From Schumannella luteola (GTDB taxonomy: Bacteria; Actinomycetota; Actinomycetes; Actinomycetales; Microbacteriaceae), in the NCBI RefSeq assembly GCF_013408685.1, contig NZ_JACBZY010000001.1:868001-932000 (forward strand): a stretch of 64,000 bases of DNA. Reading direction: 5' to 3'. This document shows, in pieces, positions 25,994-34,416 of this stretch; the first letter of the stretch is position 1, and the number at the start of each line of letters is the position of its first letter. Made by a program: the position numbers and the translations under genes. Below the pieces are notes generated by a model. It did no database searches, was not told the origin of the DNA, and worked only from the letters and a program-made list of their open reading frames with translations.

Positions 25994-27745
25994 ATGAGGC
26001 CGACGACGACGAGGCGATCAGCGCAGCGCGAGGGCGTCGACCCCGCGCGTCGAGCGACCGAGACGGCACCCGGCCGAAAGCGCAGCCCCCGCACCCGCCG
26101 CGCCCGCATCCTCACCGGCATCGCCGGCCTGGCCGCCGCCGCGCTCGTGCTCACCGGATGCGCCGTGCAGGTGCGCTCGCAGCCGGATTCGACGATCGGC
26201 CCCGACACGATGCTGATCAACGCCGACCACGGCAACCCGCAGTTCGACCGCAACTTCAACCCGTACCTCGCCAACGCGCGCACCGCGTCGAAGTGGATGT
26301 ACGAGCCGCTGATCCTCACGAACCCGCTCGACGGCGAGCAGACCCCCTGGCTCGCCTCCGCCGTCGACCAGCCCGACCCCAAGACGATCGACTTCACGAT
26401 CCGGAAGGACGTGACCTGGAGCGACGGCGAGCCGTTCACGGCCGCCGACGTGAAGTTCACCTTCGACCTGGCGAAGAAGTTCGAGCCCCTCGACATCAAG
26501 GGCATCTGGCAGCACATCTCGTCGCTCGAGACGACGAAGGATGCCGATGGCGAGCACGTCATCGTGCACCTGAAGACCGCCGACGTGCCGGCCGTCGGCA
26601 TCCTCGGCGGCGTCTACATCGTCAGCGAGCACCAGTGGTCGAAGGTCAAGGATCCGACCACCTGGCGCAACCCGAACCCCATCGGAACCGGCCCGTTCAC
26701 GCTGGGCAACTACTCGCCGCTGCAGTACTCGATGGACAAGAACAAGTCCTACTGGCAGGCCGACAAGATCCAGATCGAGCACCTCATCCTGCCCGCCACG
26801 AACAGCCAGCTCGACACCGTCGCGCGCGGCTACGACTGGGCCTACAGCTACATCTCCGACGTCAGCGGCACCTGGGGCGCGGCCTCGAAGAGCAACCAGT
26901 GGTGGTTCCCGGCGGCCGGCGTGATCGGTCTCACCCCGAACCTGACGAAGGCTCCCTTCGACAACGTGGATGTGCGCCGCGGCATCTCGCTCGCGCTCGA
27001 CCGCGACAAGATCGCCGACTCGGCCACCGAGGGCAACCTGACGGCGGCGGGCCAGACCGGGCTGATCCTGCCGAACCAGGAGAAGTGGCTGAACCCCGAC
27101 ATCCCCGACGGCGGGCTCATCAAGCAGGACGTGGATGCGGCGCTCGCGAGCTTCGCGAAGGCCGGCTACACCCAGAAGGACGGCAAGCTCGTCGACCAGA
27201 GCGGCAAGCAGCTGAGCTTCTCGATCCTCACCGCCAACGGCTACAGCGACTGGCTGCGCGCCGTGCAGGAGGCGCAGCGCAACCTGACCGCGATCGGCAT
27301 CGACGTCAAGATCACCGCGCCGCAGCCCGCCGGCTACCAGCAGGCGATCGACAACGGCAAGTTCGACATGGCGATGGGCGGCATGGGCAACGGCGACGTC
27401 TACCAGTCCTACAACTCGCTGCTCTCGAGCGAGTTCTACCAGCCGGTCGGCAAGAGCGCCCAGAACAACCGCGAGCGCTTCAAGGACCCCGCCGTCGACA
27501 AGCTGCTGGTGCAGCTGAAGTCGACCATCGACGAGGAGGATCAGAAGCCGATCGTCGACGAGCTGCAGCAGGTCGTCTACGACCAGCTGCCCGTGATCGG
27601 CATGTACTACGGCGGCAGCTGGGGTCTGTTCAGCGACGCGAAGTTCACCGGCTGGCCGACCGCGAAAGACCCGTACATGATCCCGCAGAACTACGACTCC
27701 GCCCCGCTCGGCATCTTCGTGCGGCTCAAGCGGGTCGACAAGTAA
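25994..27745 (+). CDS. ABC transporter substrate-binding lipoprotein, family 5
   Basis: A 583-residue DppA/OppA-type protein. After a long basic head it has a hydrophobic segment ILTGIAGLAAAALVLTGCA with the lipobox LTGC near residue 53. Family 5 motifs follow: MYEPLILTNPLDGE, IRKDVTWSDGEPFTAADVKFTF and PIGTGPFTLGNYSPLQY. The start is ATG 25994 after GGCGGAGAG; 20 codons upstream are open but without a ribosome site. LacI control and family 5 binding proteins together suggest an oligosaccharide rather than a peptide, as for cellobiose or xylo-oligosaccharide importers. The ligand is inferred only. Confidence 0.9.
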   Translation: MRPTTTRRSAQREGVDPARRATETAPGRKRSPRTRRARILTGIAGLAAAALVLTGCAVQVRSQPDSTIGPDTMLINADHGNPQFDRNFNPYLANARTASKWMYEPLILTNPLDGEQTPWLASAVDQPDPKTIDFTIRKDVTWSDGEPFTAADVKFTFDLAKKFEPLDIKGIWQHISSLETTKDADGEHVIVHLKTADVPAVGILGGVYIVSEHQWSKVKDPTTWRNPNPIGTGPFTLGNYSPLQYSMDKNKSYWQADKIQIEHLILPATNSQLDTVARGYDWAYSYISDVSGTWGAASKSNQWWFPAAGVIGLTPNLTKAPFDNVDVRRGISLALDRDKIADSATEGNLTAAGQTGLILPNQEKWLNPDIPDGGLIKQDVDAALASFAKAGYTQKDGKLVDQSGKQLSFSILTANGYSDWLRAVQEAQRNLTAIGIDVKITAPQPAGYQQAIDNGKFDMAMGGMGNGDVYQSYNSLLSSEFYQPVGKSAQNNRERFKDPAVDKLLVQLKSTIDEEDQKPIVDELQQVVYDQLPVIGMYYGGSWGLFSDAKFTGWPTAKDPYMIPQNYDSAPLGIFVRLKRVDK

Positions 27746-27759
27746 GGGGGAGGGGAACG

Positions 27760-28740
27760 ATGAAGTACATCCTCCAGAAGCTCGGTCTGTTCGTGCTCAC
27801 GCTGTGGGCCGCCGTGACCCTGAACTTCATCCTGCCGCGGCTCATGCCGGGCACCCCGGCCGACGCCGCGATCGCGAAGCTCTCGCAGAACGGCCCCGTC
27901 ACCGAGGCGACCCGCAGGGCGATCGAGGCCCAGCTCGGAATCCCGAAGGGCAACATCTTCGAGCAGTACGTGAGCTACCTGCACCAGGTGATCACGCTCG
28001 ACTTCGGCACGAGCTACACCTTCTACCCGCAGTCGGTGTCGCAGCTGGTGAGCGGCGCGCTGCCGTACACGATCATCCTCGTCGGCGTCGTCACGATCCT
28101 CGCCTTCGTGATCGGCACGCTCATCGGCGTCGCCGCCGCGTGGAAGCGCGGAACGTGGCTGGATGCGCTGCCCACGCTCAGCGGCAGCTTCATGTCGACG
28201 TTCCCCTACTTCTGGACGGCGCTGCTGCTGCTGTTCTTCCTCGGCTACGTGCTGCACGTGTTCCCGACGACGGGCGCCTACTCGGCGACGACGACGCCGG
28301 CGTTCACCGGATCATTCGCGGTGGATGCGCTCTACCACGCGATCCTGCCGGCGGTCACGATCCTGGTGACGTCGCTCGGCGGCTGGATCCTCGGCATGCG
28401 CAACGCGATGATCAACACCCTCGGCGACGACTACGTCACCTTCGCCGAGGCGAACGGCCTGAAGAGCCGCACCGTCGCGATCCGCTACGCCGCCCGCAAC
28501 GCGATCCTGCCGAACCTGACCGGCTTCGGCCTCGCCCTCGGCGGCGTGGTCGGCGGATCGGTGCTGGTCGAGCAGGTGTTCGGCTACCCGGGCATCGGCT
28601 ACCTGCTCTTCAACGCCGTCATCGGGCAGGACTACCCGCTGATGCAGGCGCTGTTCCTCATGATCACCGTCAGCGTGCTGGTCGCGAACTTCCTCGTCGA
28701 CATCCTCTACGGCGTGCTCGACCCGCGGACCCGGAAGTGA
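27760..28740 (+). CDS. ABC transporter permease, DppB-type
   Basis: A 326-residue inner membrane protein with six helices. The first covers LGLFVLTLWAAVTLNFILPRLMPG. The cytoplasmic EAA loop is YAARNAILPNLTGFGLALGG, which touches the ATPase. A ribosome site GGGGGAGGGGAA precedes ATG 27760, and it starts 14 nt after the binding-protein gene. It forms a heterodimer with the next gene's product. Confidence 0.92.
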   Translation: MKYILQKLGLFVLTLWAAVTLNFILPRLMPGTPADAAIAKLSQNGPVTEATRRAIEAQLGIPKGNIFEQYVSYLHQVITLDFGTSYTFYPQSVSQLVSGALPYTIILVGVVTILAFVIGTLIGVAAAWKRGTWLDALPTLSGSFMSTFPYFWTALLLLFFLGYVLHVFPTTGAYSATTTPAFTGSFAVDALYHAILPAVTILVTSLGGWILGMRNAMINTLGDDYVTFAEANGLKSRTVAIRYAARNAILPNLTGFGLALGGVVGGSVLVEQVFGYPGIGYLLFNAVIGQDYPLMQALFLMITVSVLVANFLVDILYGVLDPRTRK

Positions 28741-28750
28741 GGGGCACACG

Positions 28751-29668
28751 ATGACCAGCACTCAGATGCTCAAGCTCGACGACCCGGCACAGCAGAAGCA
28801 GCCGGGGCCGCTGCGCACGATCGGCCGCATGATCCGCGTGATCTGGTCGAACAACAAGGCCAAGCTCGGCATGATCATCCTCGCGATCTTCATCCTGGTC
28901 GCGATCTTCGCCCCGCTGCTGGCGCCCTACGGTGCGCAGACGAACACCTTCGAACGCAACGCGGATGCGAGCCCGGCCCACTGGCTGGGCACGACGGCCG
29001 CCGGTGAGGATGTGCTGAGCCAGCTCATCTACGGAGCGCAGGTCAGCGTGCTGGTCGGCTTCGTCGCCGGCATCCTGGCCACGCTGGTCGCCGTCGCGGT
29101 CGGCCTCAGCTGGGGTTACATCCGCGGCTTCGGCGCCGACGTGATCGGGTTCATCGTGAACCTGTTCCTGGTGATCCCGGCGCTGCCGCTCATGATCGTC
29201 ATCGCGGCCTACCTGCAGAACGGCGGCTTCGGCGTCATCATCGCGGTGATCGTCGTCACCGGATGGGCGTGGGGCGCGCGCGTGCTGCGCAGTCAGACCC
29301 AGTCGCTGCGCGGCCGCGACTTCGTCACCGCCGCCCGCTTCTCGGGTGACCGGGCAGGGCGCATCGTGTTCCGCGAGATCCTGCCGAACATGACCTCGCT
29401 CATCGTCGGCTCGTTCTTCGGCGCCGCGACCAGCGCGATCCTCGCCGAGGCCGGCCTCGAGTTCCTCGGGCTCGGCGACTCGAGCATCGTCAGCTGGGGC
29501 ACCATCCTCTACTGGGCGCAGAACTCGAACTCGCTGCTCACCGGCCAGTGGGTGCTGCTGTTCGCGCCCGGTCTGTGCATCGCGCTGCTGGCGATGAGCC
29601 TGACCCTGATCAACTTCGGCGTGGATGCGGTCAGCAATCCCCGCCTGCGCGAGGGGAAGTCCAAGTGA
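28751..29668 (+). CDS. ABC transporter permease, DppC-type
   Basis: A 305-residue permease partner. The DppC-like N-terminal helix (LGMIILAIFILVAIFAPLLAPYG, residues 38-60) and the motif HWLGTTAAGEDVLSQLIYGAQVS near residue 77 are typical. The EAA loop is in FREILPNMTSLIVGSFFGAA. Its TGA shares its last base with the start of the ATPase gene (TGATG). Confidence 0.92.
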   Translation: MTSTQMLKLDDPAQQKQPGPLRTIGRMIRVIWSNNKAKLGMIILAIFILVAIFAPLLAPYGAQTNTFERNADASPAHWLGTTAAGEDVLSQLIYGAQVSVLVGFVAGILATLVAVAVGLSWGYIRGFGADVIGFIVNLFLVIPALPLMIVIAAYLQNGGFGVIIAVIVVTGWAWGARVLRSQTQSLRGRDFVTAARFSGDRAGRIVFREILPNMTSLIVGSFFGAATSAILAEAGLEFLGLGDSSIVSWGTILYWAQNSNSLLTGQWVLLFAPGLCIALLAMSLTLINFGVDAVSNPRLREGKSK

Positions 29669-31461
29669 TGAGCGACACGACACTGACCGCCGACGGCGCT
29701 GCCGGAACCGCGACCGCGCCGGCCGCGGGCGCCGGCTCGAACCCGGCCGAAGCGGCAGCCGAGAAGCCGATCCTCGACGTGCGCGAGCTCTCGGTCGTCT
29801 ACGAATCGCCGGGCCAGGCGCCCGTGCAGGCCGTCGACCACGTCTCCTTCACCCTGAAGAAGGGCGAGTTCGTCGGACTCGTGGGGGAGTCGGGCTCGGG
29901 CAAGTCGACGCTCGGCTTCGCGCTGACCCGGCTGCAGAAGCCGCCGGCCCGCACGAACTCGGGGCGCATCCTCTTCGACGGCCGCGACATCCGCGAGCTC
30001 GGCACCGAGGAGCTGCGCCAGCAGCGCCAGGGCGGATTCGCGATGGTGCTGCAGTCGGGCATGAACGCGCTCAACCCGGTGCGCCGCATCCGCGACCACT
30101 TCATCGACATCTACAAGGCGCACGGCCATGTGCCGCGCGACCGCTGGCAGAAGAACAGCGAAGACCTCATCGCGAAGGTCGAGCTGCCGGTGTCGATGCT
30201 CGACCGCTACCCGGGCGAGCTCTCGGGCGGCATGCGTCAGCGCGTCTCGATCGCGCTCGCGCTCTCGCTCGAGCCGCAGCTGATGGTCTTCGACGAGCCG
30301 ACGACGGCCCTGGATGTGCTGGTGCAGCACGCGGTCATGGACACCATCCGCGCGCTGCAGCAGTCGGAGGGCTTCACGGCCGTGCTGATCAGCCACGACC
30401 TCGGCATCGTGCTCGAGTCGACGGAGCGCGTGCTCGTGATGCACGAGGGCCGCATCGTCGAGGACGGCACCTCGCAGCAGATCCTCGAGGATCCGCAGGA
30501 CGAGTACACGCAGATGCTGCTGTCGCACTACGCCGATCCGCGCGCCGAGGTCGTCTCGCTTCCGGGCTTCGAAGACCGCAGCGTGCGCCGCGCCGACGGC
30601 CGCGCGCGCGCCGACACCGCGACCTCGGCCCCGTCTGTGGGAACCCGCGGCAAGCGCTCGGCGCAGGCGGCGATCGTCGTCGACGGCGTCTCGAAGACCT
30701 ACCCGGCGCCGCGCCGCGGCGAGGACCCGGTGCGCGCCGTGCGCGACGTGACGTTCACGCTCGAGCCGGGCCAGTCGCTCGCGCTCGTCGGCCAGTCGGG
30801 CTCGGGCAAGTCGACCCTGGCGAAGATGATCACCGGCGTCGAGGCGCCCTCCGAGGGGCGCATCACCTTCGGCGACGTGGATGTGGCGAAGCTGCGCGGC
30901 AAGGGGGTGCGTGAGCTGCACCGCGATGTGCAGATGGTCTTCCAGGACCCGTACGCGGCGCTGAATCCGCTGCACACGGTGGAGTACATCCTCACCCGGC
31001 CGATCGTGAACTTCACCGGCGCGACCAAGCAGCAGGCGCGGCATCGCGTGCGCGAGCTGCTCGAGACCGTCGGCCTCACGCCCGTCGAGCAGTTCGCGCA
31101 GAAGCTGCCGCACCAGCTCTCCGGCGGCCAGCGTCAGCGGGTCGTCATCGCGCGCGCCCTCGCGAGCGACCCGCAGGTGATCATCGCCGACGAGCCGGTC
31201 TCAATGCTCGACGTGTCGCTGCGCGCTGGTGTGCTCGCGCTGCTCGAGGACCTGCGCGAGCAGTGGGGCGTGTCGCTGCTCTACATCACGCACGACCTGC
31301 TCAGCGCGCGCCTGATCACCGACGACATCCTCGTGCTGCATGACGGCCAGGTCGTCGAGCGCGGCGAGACGGCCCAGGTGCTGCAGCACCCGCAGGACGA
31401 GTACACGGTCGCCCTGCTGGATGCGGTGCCTGACCCTCGTCGAGCTCGCGCCGCGAGCTAG
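29668..31461 (+). CDS. Fused double ABC ATPase, DppD-DppF type
   Basis: A 597-residue protein with two nucleotide-binding domains that power the importer. The first has GESGSGKST near residues 72-80 and LSGGMRQRVSIALALSLEP near 187; the second has GQSGSGKST near 375-383 and LSGGQRQRVVIARALASDP near 486. Both have Walker B with a Glu (VFDEPTTALD and IADEPVSMLD). The usual layout has two genes; here they are one. The start ATG 29668 overlaps the permease stop by one base. The N-terminus has an Ala/Gly-rich stretch of about 30 residues. Confidence 0.93.
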   Translation: MSDTTLTADGAAGTATAPAAGAGSNPAEAAAEKPILDVRELSVVYESPGQAPVQAVDHVSFTLKKGEFVGLVGESGSGKSTLGFALTRLQKPPARTNSGRILFDGRDIRELGTEELRQQRQGGFAMVLQSGMNALNPVRRIRDHFIDIYKAHGHVPRDRWQKNSEDLIAKVELPVSMLDRYPGELSGGMRQRVSIALALSLEPQLMVFDEPTTALDVLVQHAVMDTIRALQQSEGFTAVLISHDLGIVLESTERVLVMHEGRIVEDGTSQQILEDPQDEYTQMLLSHYADPRAEVVSLPGFEDRSVRRADGRARADTATSAPSVGTRGKRSAQAAIVVDGVSKTYPAPRRGEDPVRAVRDVTFTLEPGQSLALVGQSGSGKSTLAKMITGVEAPSEGRITFGDVDVAKLRGKGVRELHRDVQMVFQDPYAALNPLHTVEYILTRPIVNFTGATKQQARHRVRELLETVGLTPVEQFAQKLPHQLSGGQRQRVVIARALASDPQVIIADEPVSMLDVSLRAGVLALLEDLREQWGVSLLYITHDLLSARLITDDILVLHDGQVVERGETAQVLQHPQDEYTVALLDAVPDPRRARAAS

Positions 31462-31482
31462 CGCGCACCATCCCTCGGGCGC

Positions 31483-31538
31483 GAGTTGCCCGGTTCGGTC
31501 GCGTTCGGCGGTCGTAACCCGGCAGAAGCGGGCAACTC
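31483..31538. repeat. Hairpin repeat, copy 1 of the GAGTTGCCCG family
   Basis: GAGTTGCCCGGTTC (31483-31496) pairs with GAAGCGGGCAACTC (31525-31538), 13 of 14 positions, with a 28-nt loop. A second copy lies at 35409-35464. It sits between convergent genes and overlaps the last bases of the MFS gene, so it may act as a terminator in both directions. Confidence 0.75.
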
Positions 31539-32985
31539 AGCGCGCGGCGCTCGCCGCGGGCGGCACCTTCACGAACAGCATGAGCACGAGCCCGGCGAGC
31601 AGCACGATCACGATGCCGAGGATGCCCCAGGCGGTCGCGCCGAACAGGCCGATGAAGAGCGCCCAGAGCGCGGGGGAGAGGAAGCTCGCCGCGCGTCCGG
31701 TCGTCGCGTAGAGGCCGAAGATCTCGCCCTCGCGGCCGGCCGGCGTGACCCGGGCGAGGAACGAGCGCGACGCCGCCTGCGCGGGGCCGACGAACATGCA
31801 GAGGATCAGGCCGAAGATCCAGAACACGGTCGTGCCCGCATCCCGCGCCAGGAAGACGATGAGGCCGACGGCGACGAGCCCGATCAGGGCGCCGAGGATG
31901 ACCGCCCGCGCGCCGAAGCGGTCGTCGAGCCGGCCGACGGCGATCGTCGAGACGCCGGCGATGAGGTTCGCGGCGATGCCGAACACGATCACCTCGGTGT
32001 CGCTGAAGCCGAAGATGCGAGCAGCGATGATCGCGCCGAAGGTGAAGACGCCGGCGAGGCCGTCGCGGTAGACGGCGCTCGCGAGCAGGAACCAGAAGGT
32101 GGGGCGTGTCTCGCGCCAGATGCGGCGGATGTCGCGCGCCAGCACCACGTAGCTGCCGAAGAACGACACGCGCTCGCGCTCCGGCGACGGCGGCGCCTCG
32201 GGCACGTTGAGGAACAGCGGGATCGAGAACAGGATCGCCCAGACGCCGCAGCCGACGGCGATGAGGCGGATGTTGAGTCCCTCGCCGGTCGGGATGCCGA
32301 ACCATCCGCTCTGCTGCATCACCACGACGATGCCGAGCGCGACGATGCCGCCGAGGTAGCCGAGCCCCCAGCCCAGGCCGCTGATGCGTCCGATCGTCTT
32401 CGGCGTCGAGACCTGCACGAGCATCGCGTTGTAGTTGACGCCGGCGATCTCGCTGAACACCGAGCCGATCGCGACGAGTGCGGCGCCGTACCAGAACCAG
32501 CTCGCCGAGGCCGTCGTGAAGAACATCGCGAACATGCACAGCACGAGCAGCACGGTCGAGATGCCGAGCCACAGCTTGCGGCGTCCGGCGGCGTCGGAGC
32601 GCTGCCCGAGCACGGGCGCGAGCAGGGCGATGAGCAGCCCGGCGATCGCGACCGCCCAGCCGAGGTTCGAGGTGAGGTCGGCGGTGGCGGCCTCACGGAT
32701 CGGGTCGTTCTCGTCGAGCGCCGCGACATCCTTCGGCAGGAACAGGCTGCTCGTCAGGTAGACCGTGAAGACGAAGGTGGTGATGACTGAGTTGAACGGC
32801 TGCGTCGCCCAGTCCCACAGCGCCCACGAGGCGACCTGCTTGCGGGGGATGACGCGTCCCTCCTGCAGCTCGATGCCGGTCACGCCGACCGCGCCCGTGT
32901 TGGCGACGATCGGGGGAGTGGCGGCGTGGGCGCTGCCCGCGTCGGACTGCGGCGAGGCGGGCGTCGGCGCCTGGGGATCGCTCAT
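31537..32985 (-). CDS. UMF1/Atg22-like MFS transporter
   Basis: A 482-residue integral membrane protein with about twelve helices. The segment ASWALWDWATQPFNSVITTF near residue 52 is diagnostic of the UMF1 family (Atg22-like). Motif A-like GQRSDAAGRRKLWL lies near residue 130 and the family's SVFSEIAGVNYNAML near residue 175. The substrate is unknown; fungal members release amino acids from the vacuole. TAGGGT (32992-32997) ends 6 nt before the ATG, so the mRNA is probably leaderless. Confidence 0.88.
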   Translation of the reverse strand: MSDPQAPTPASPQSDAGSAHAATPPIVANTGAVGVTGIELQEGRVIPRKQVASWALWDWATQPFNSVITTFVFTVYLTSSLFLPKDVAALDENDPIREAATADLTSNLGWAVAIAGLLIALLAPVLGQRSDAAGRRKLWLGISTVLLVLCMFAMFFTTASASWFWYGAALVAIGSVFSEIAGVNYNAMLVQVSTPKTIGRISGLGWGLGYLGGIVALGIVVVMQQSGWFGIPTGEGLNIRLIAVGCGVWAILFSIPLFLNVPEAPPSPERERVSFFGSYVVLARDIRRIWRETRPTFWFLLASAVYRDGLAGVFTFGAIIAARIFGFSDTEVIVFGIAANLIAGVSTIAVGRLDDRFGARAVILGALIGLVAVGLIVFLARDAGTTVFWIFGLILCMFVGPAQAASRSFLARVTPAGREGEIFGLYATTGRAASFLSPALWALFIGLFGATAWGILGIVIVLLAGLVLMLFVKVPPAASAAR

Positions 32986-33064
32986 GGCCGCACCCTAGCC
33001 GCCCCGGGTGTCGCGCTCGCGTCCCCTCTCCGGGTGCCCGGGCGCCACGTTCGTCCGGGCCATG

Positions 33065-33134
33065 ACATAACTCAGGAGATCTGTGCCGTGATGAGGCGTG
33101 CGCCTCAGCTGGCGACAGATCTCCCGAGTTACGT
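33065..33134. repeat. Long imperfect palindrome
   Basis: ACATAACTCAGGAGATCTGT (from 33065) pairs with ACAGATCTCCCGAGTTACGT (to 33134) over about 20 bp. In the loop TGAGGC (33092-33097) and GCCTCA (33102-33107) form a second perfect stem. It lies after the stop-side of the F420 oxidoreductase gene and before the MFS gene promoter. It may terminate the former transcript; its size suggests a mobile or dispersed palindrome. Confidence 0.7.
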
Positions 33135-33168
33135 GACCCCGAGGCGGCCGTCGACGTCGGATGCGCGC

Positions 33169-33777
33169 TCAGGACGCGGGGATGATGCCGAGGTTGAACG
33201 AGGGTCCGCGCTGCATCATGAGGATCGCGTAGAGCACGAACCAGTGCTCGGGGCCCTTCGCGGTGGCGATGCCGCCGAGGTCGATCTGCTGCGACGGCGC
33301 CCAGCCGAGGTCGGCGAGAACGCCGGAGACGAGCTGCTTCGCCGACTCGTCGTCGCCCGAGAGGAAGACGTTCGAGGTGGATGCGAGCGCGCCCGGGTCG
33401 ACCGCGGTGACGAGCGCGAGCGAGTTGAGCGACTTCACGACGCGGGTGCGGGGGAGCGCCTGCTGCAGCTTCTCGCCGAGGCTCGAGTTCGGGTACATCA
33501 GCTCGAACGCCGGGGTGACCGCGTTGCCGAGGTCGATGAGCACCGTGCCGTCGAGCGCGTCGGCGAGCGTCGGCAGCACCTCGAGCGAGACGGAGGCCTG
33601 CAGGGCGCTGACGACGAGGTCGGCGCCGTCGATCGCGGCGGCGGGCTCGAGCGCCGGTGCCGGCAGCTCCTTGGCGTCGGGGGTGCGCGAGCCGAAGACG
33701 ACGTCGTGACCGGCGCGGATCAGGCCGCCCGCGAGGGTGATGCCGACCTGACCGGTTCCGAGAATGGTGATACGCAT
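33169..33777 (-). CDS. F420-dependent NADP oxidoreductase-like protein
   Basis: A 202-residue Rossmann protein. MRITILGTGQVGITLAGGLI at the N-terminus binds NADP, and the SRT in VVFGSRTPD fits phosphate recognition. The middle VVKSLNSLALVTAV and the end are typical of the NADP_oxidored_F420/FNO group. ATG 33777 follows GAAGGAC. It is divergent from a MarR regulator with shared operators between them. It may reduce NADP with F420H2, or be a related short NAD(P)-binding oxidoreductase. Confidence 0.82.
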   Translation of the reverse strand: MRITILGTGQVGITLAGGLIRAGHDVVFGSRTPDAKELPAPALEPAAAIDGADLVVSALQASVSLEVLPTLADALDGTVLIDLGNAVTPAFELMYPNSSLGEKLQQALPRTRVVKSLNSLALVTAVDPGALASTSNVFLSGDDESAKQLVSGVLADLGWAPSQQIDLGGIATAKGPEHWFVLYAILMMQRGPSFNLGIIPAS

Positions 33778-33817
33778 GGGATGTCCTTCTTCCGAGATCC
33801 GACCTCGTGCCGGATCA

Positions 33818-33864
33818 TTCGAATTGGAACAAGCACGCGCCATTCATGGTTATTCCAATTCGAA
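33818..33864. promoter_or_regulatory. Twin MarR operators between divergent genes
   Basis: TTCGAATTGGAA (33818-33829) and TTCCAATTCGAA (33853-33864) are exact reverse complements and each is itself a near-palindrome, a pattern expected for a MarR dimer. They lie 35 bp apart in the 117-bp gap. An A-rich run (AACAAAAAAG, from 33863) follows the second. Both divergent genes would be repressed. Confidence 0.75.
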
Positions 33865-33894
33865 CAAAAAAGTTTCCCGACCCCTGGAGCGCCC

Positions 33895-34344
33895 ATGGCC
33901 GACCGCAAGCTCGATGCGACCGAGCTCGCCACCTACCAGGCGCTCGTGACGGCGGGGAACCTCATCGAGCGCGCCGTGACCGCGCAGCTCGCCGAGCATG
34001 GACTCACCCCGCTGCAGTTCTCGATCCTCGCGACGCTGCTCACGCAGGGTGAGCAGCGGATGCGCGACCTCGCCGACGCGATCGTGCACTCGCGCAGCGG
34101 CCTCACCTACCAGGTGACCCAGCTCGAGAAGCAGGGTCTCGTGCAGCGTGCCGCGGCCGCCGGCGACGATCGCGGCGTGCAGGTCGCGCTCACGGACGAG
34201 GGCCGCGCGCGGGTCGAGGGCGCGTTCCCCGGCCACACCGCGCTCGTGCGCGACGCGATCTTCGACCACCTCGAGCGGTCGGAGCTGGATGCGATCCGCG
34301 AGCCGCTCGCCGGGATCGTCGCGCGTCTGCGCGAGCGGCGCTGA
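33895..34344 (+). CDS. MarR-family transcriptional regulator
   Basis: A 149-residue winged-helix repressor. The DNA-binding part spans LTPLQFSILATLLTQGEQRMRDLADAIVHSRSGLTYQVTQLEKQGLV, about residues 37-83. The wing contains AAAGDDRGVQVALTDEGR. A ribosome site GGAG lies 5 nt before ATG 33895. It likely controls itself and the divergent oxidoreductase through the operators at 33818-33864. The signal is unknown; an oxidant or aromatic compound would fit the family. Confidence 0.92.
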   Translation: MADRKLDATELATYQALVTAGNLIERAVTAQLAEHGLTPLQFSILATLLTQGEQRMRDLADAIVHSRSGLTYQVTQLEKQGLVQRAAAAGDDRGVQVALTDEGRARVEGAFPGHTALVRDAIFDHLERSELDAIREPLAGIVARLRERR

Positions 34345-34351
34345 GCGCCGC

Positions 34352-34410
34352 TGGGCGGTCCCGGGTCCCCTGGGCGGTGCTGGGTTCCGCTGAGCGGTGC
34401 TGATCTCCGC
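34352..34410. repeat. Three imperfect tandem repeats of about 20 bp
   Basis: Units begin TGGGCGGTCC (34352), TGGGCGGTGC (34371) and TGAGCGGTGC (34391), each ending near TCCGC or TCCCC. They lie between the convergent ends of the MarR and hydrolase genes. No function is evident. Confidence 0.6.
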
Positions 34411-34416
34411 CGCGCG

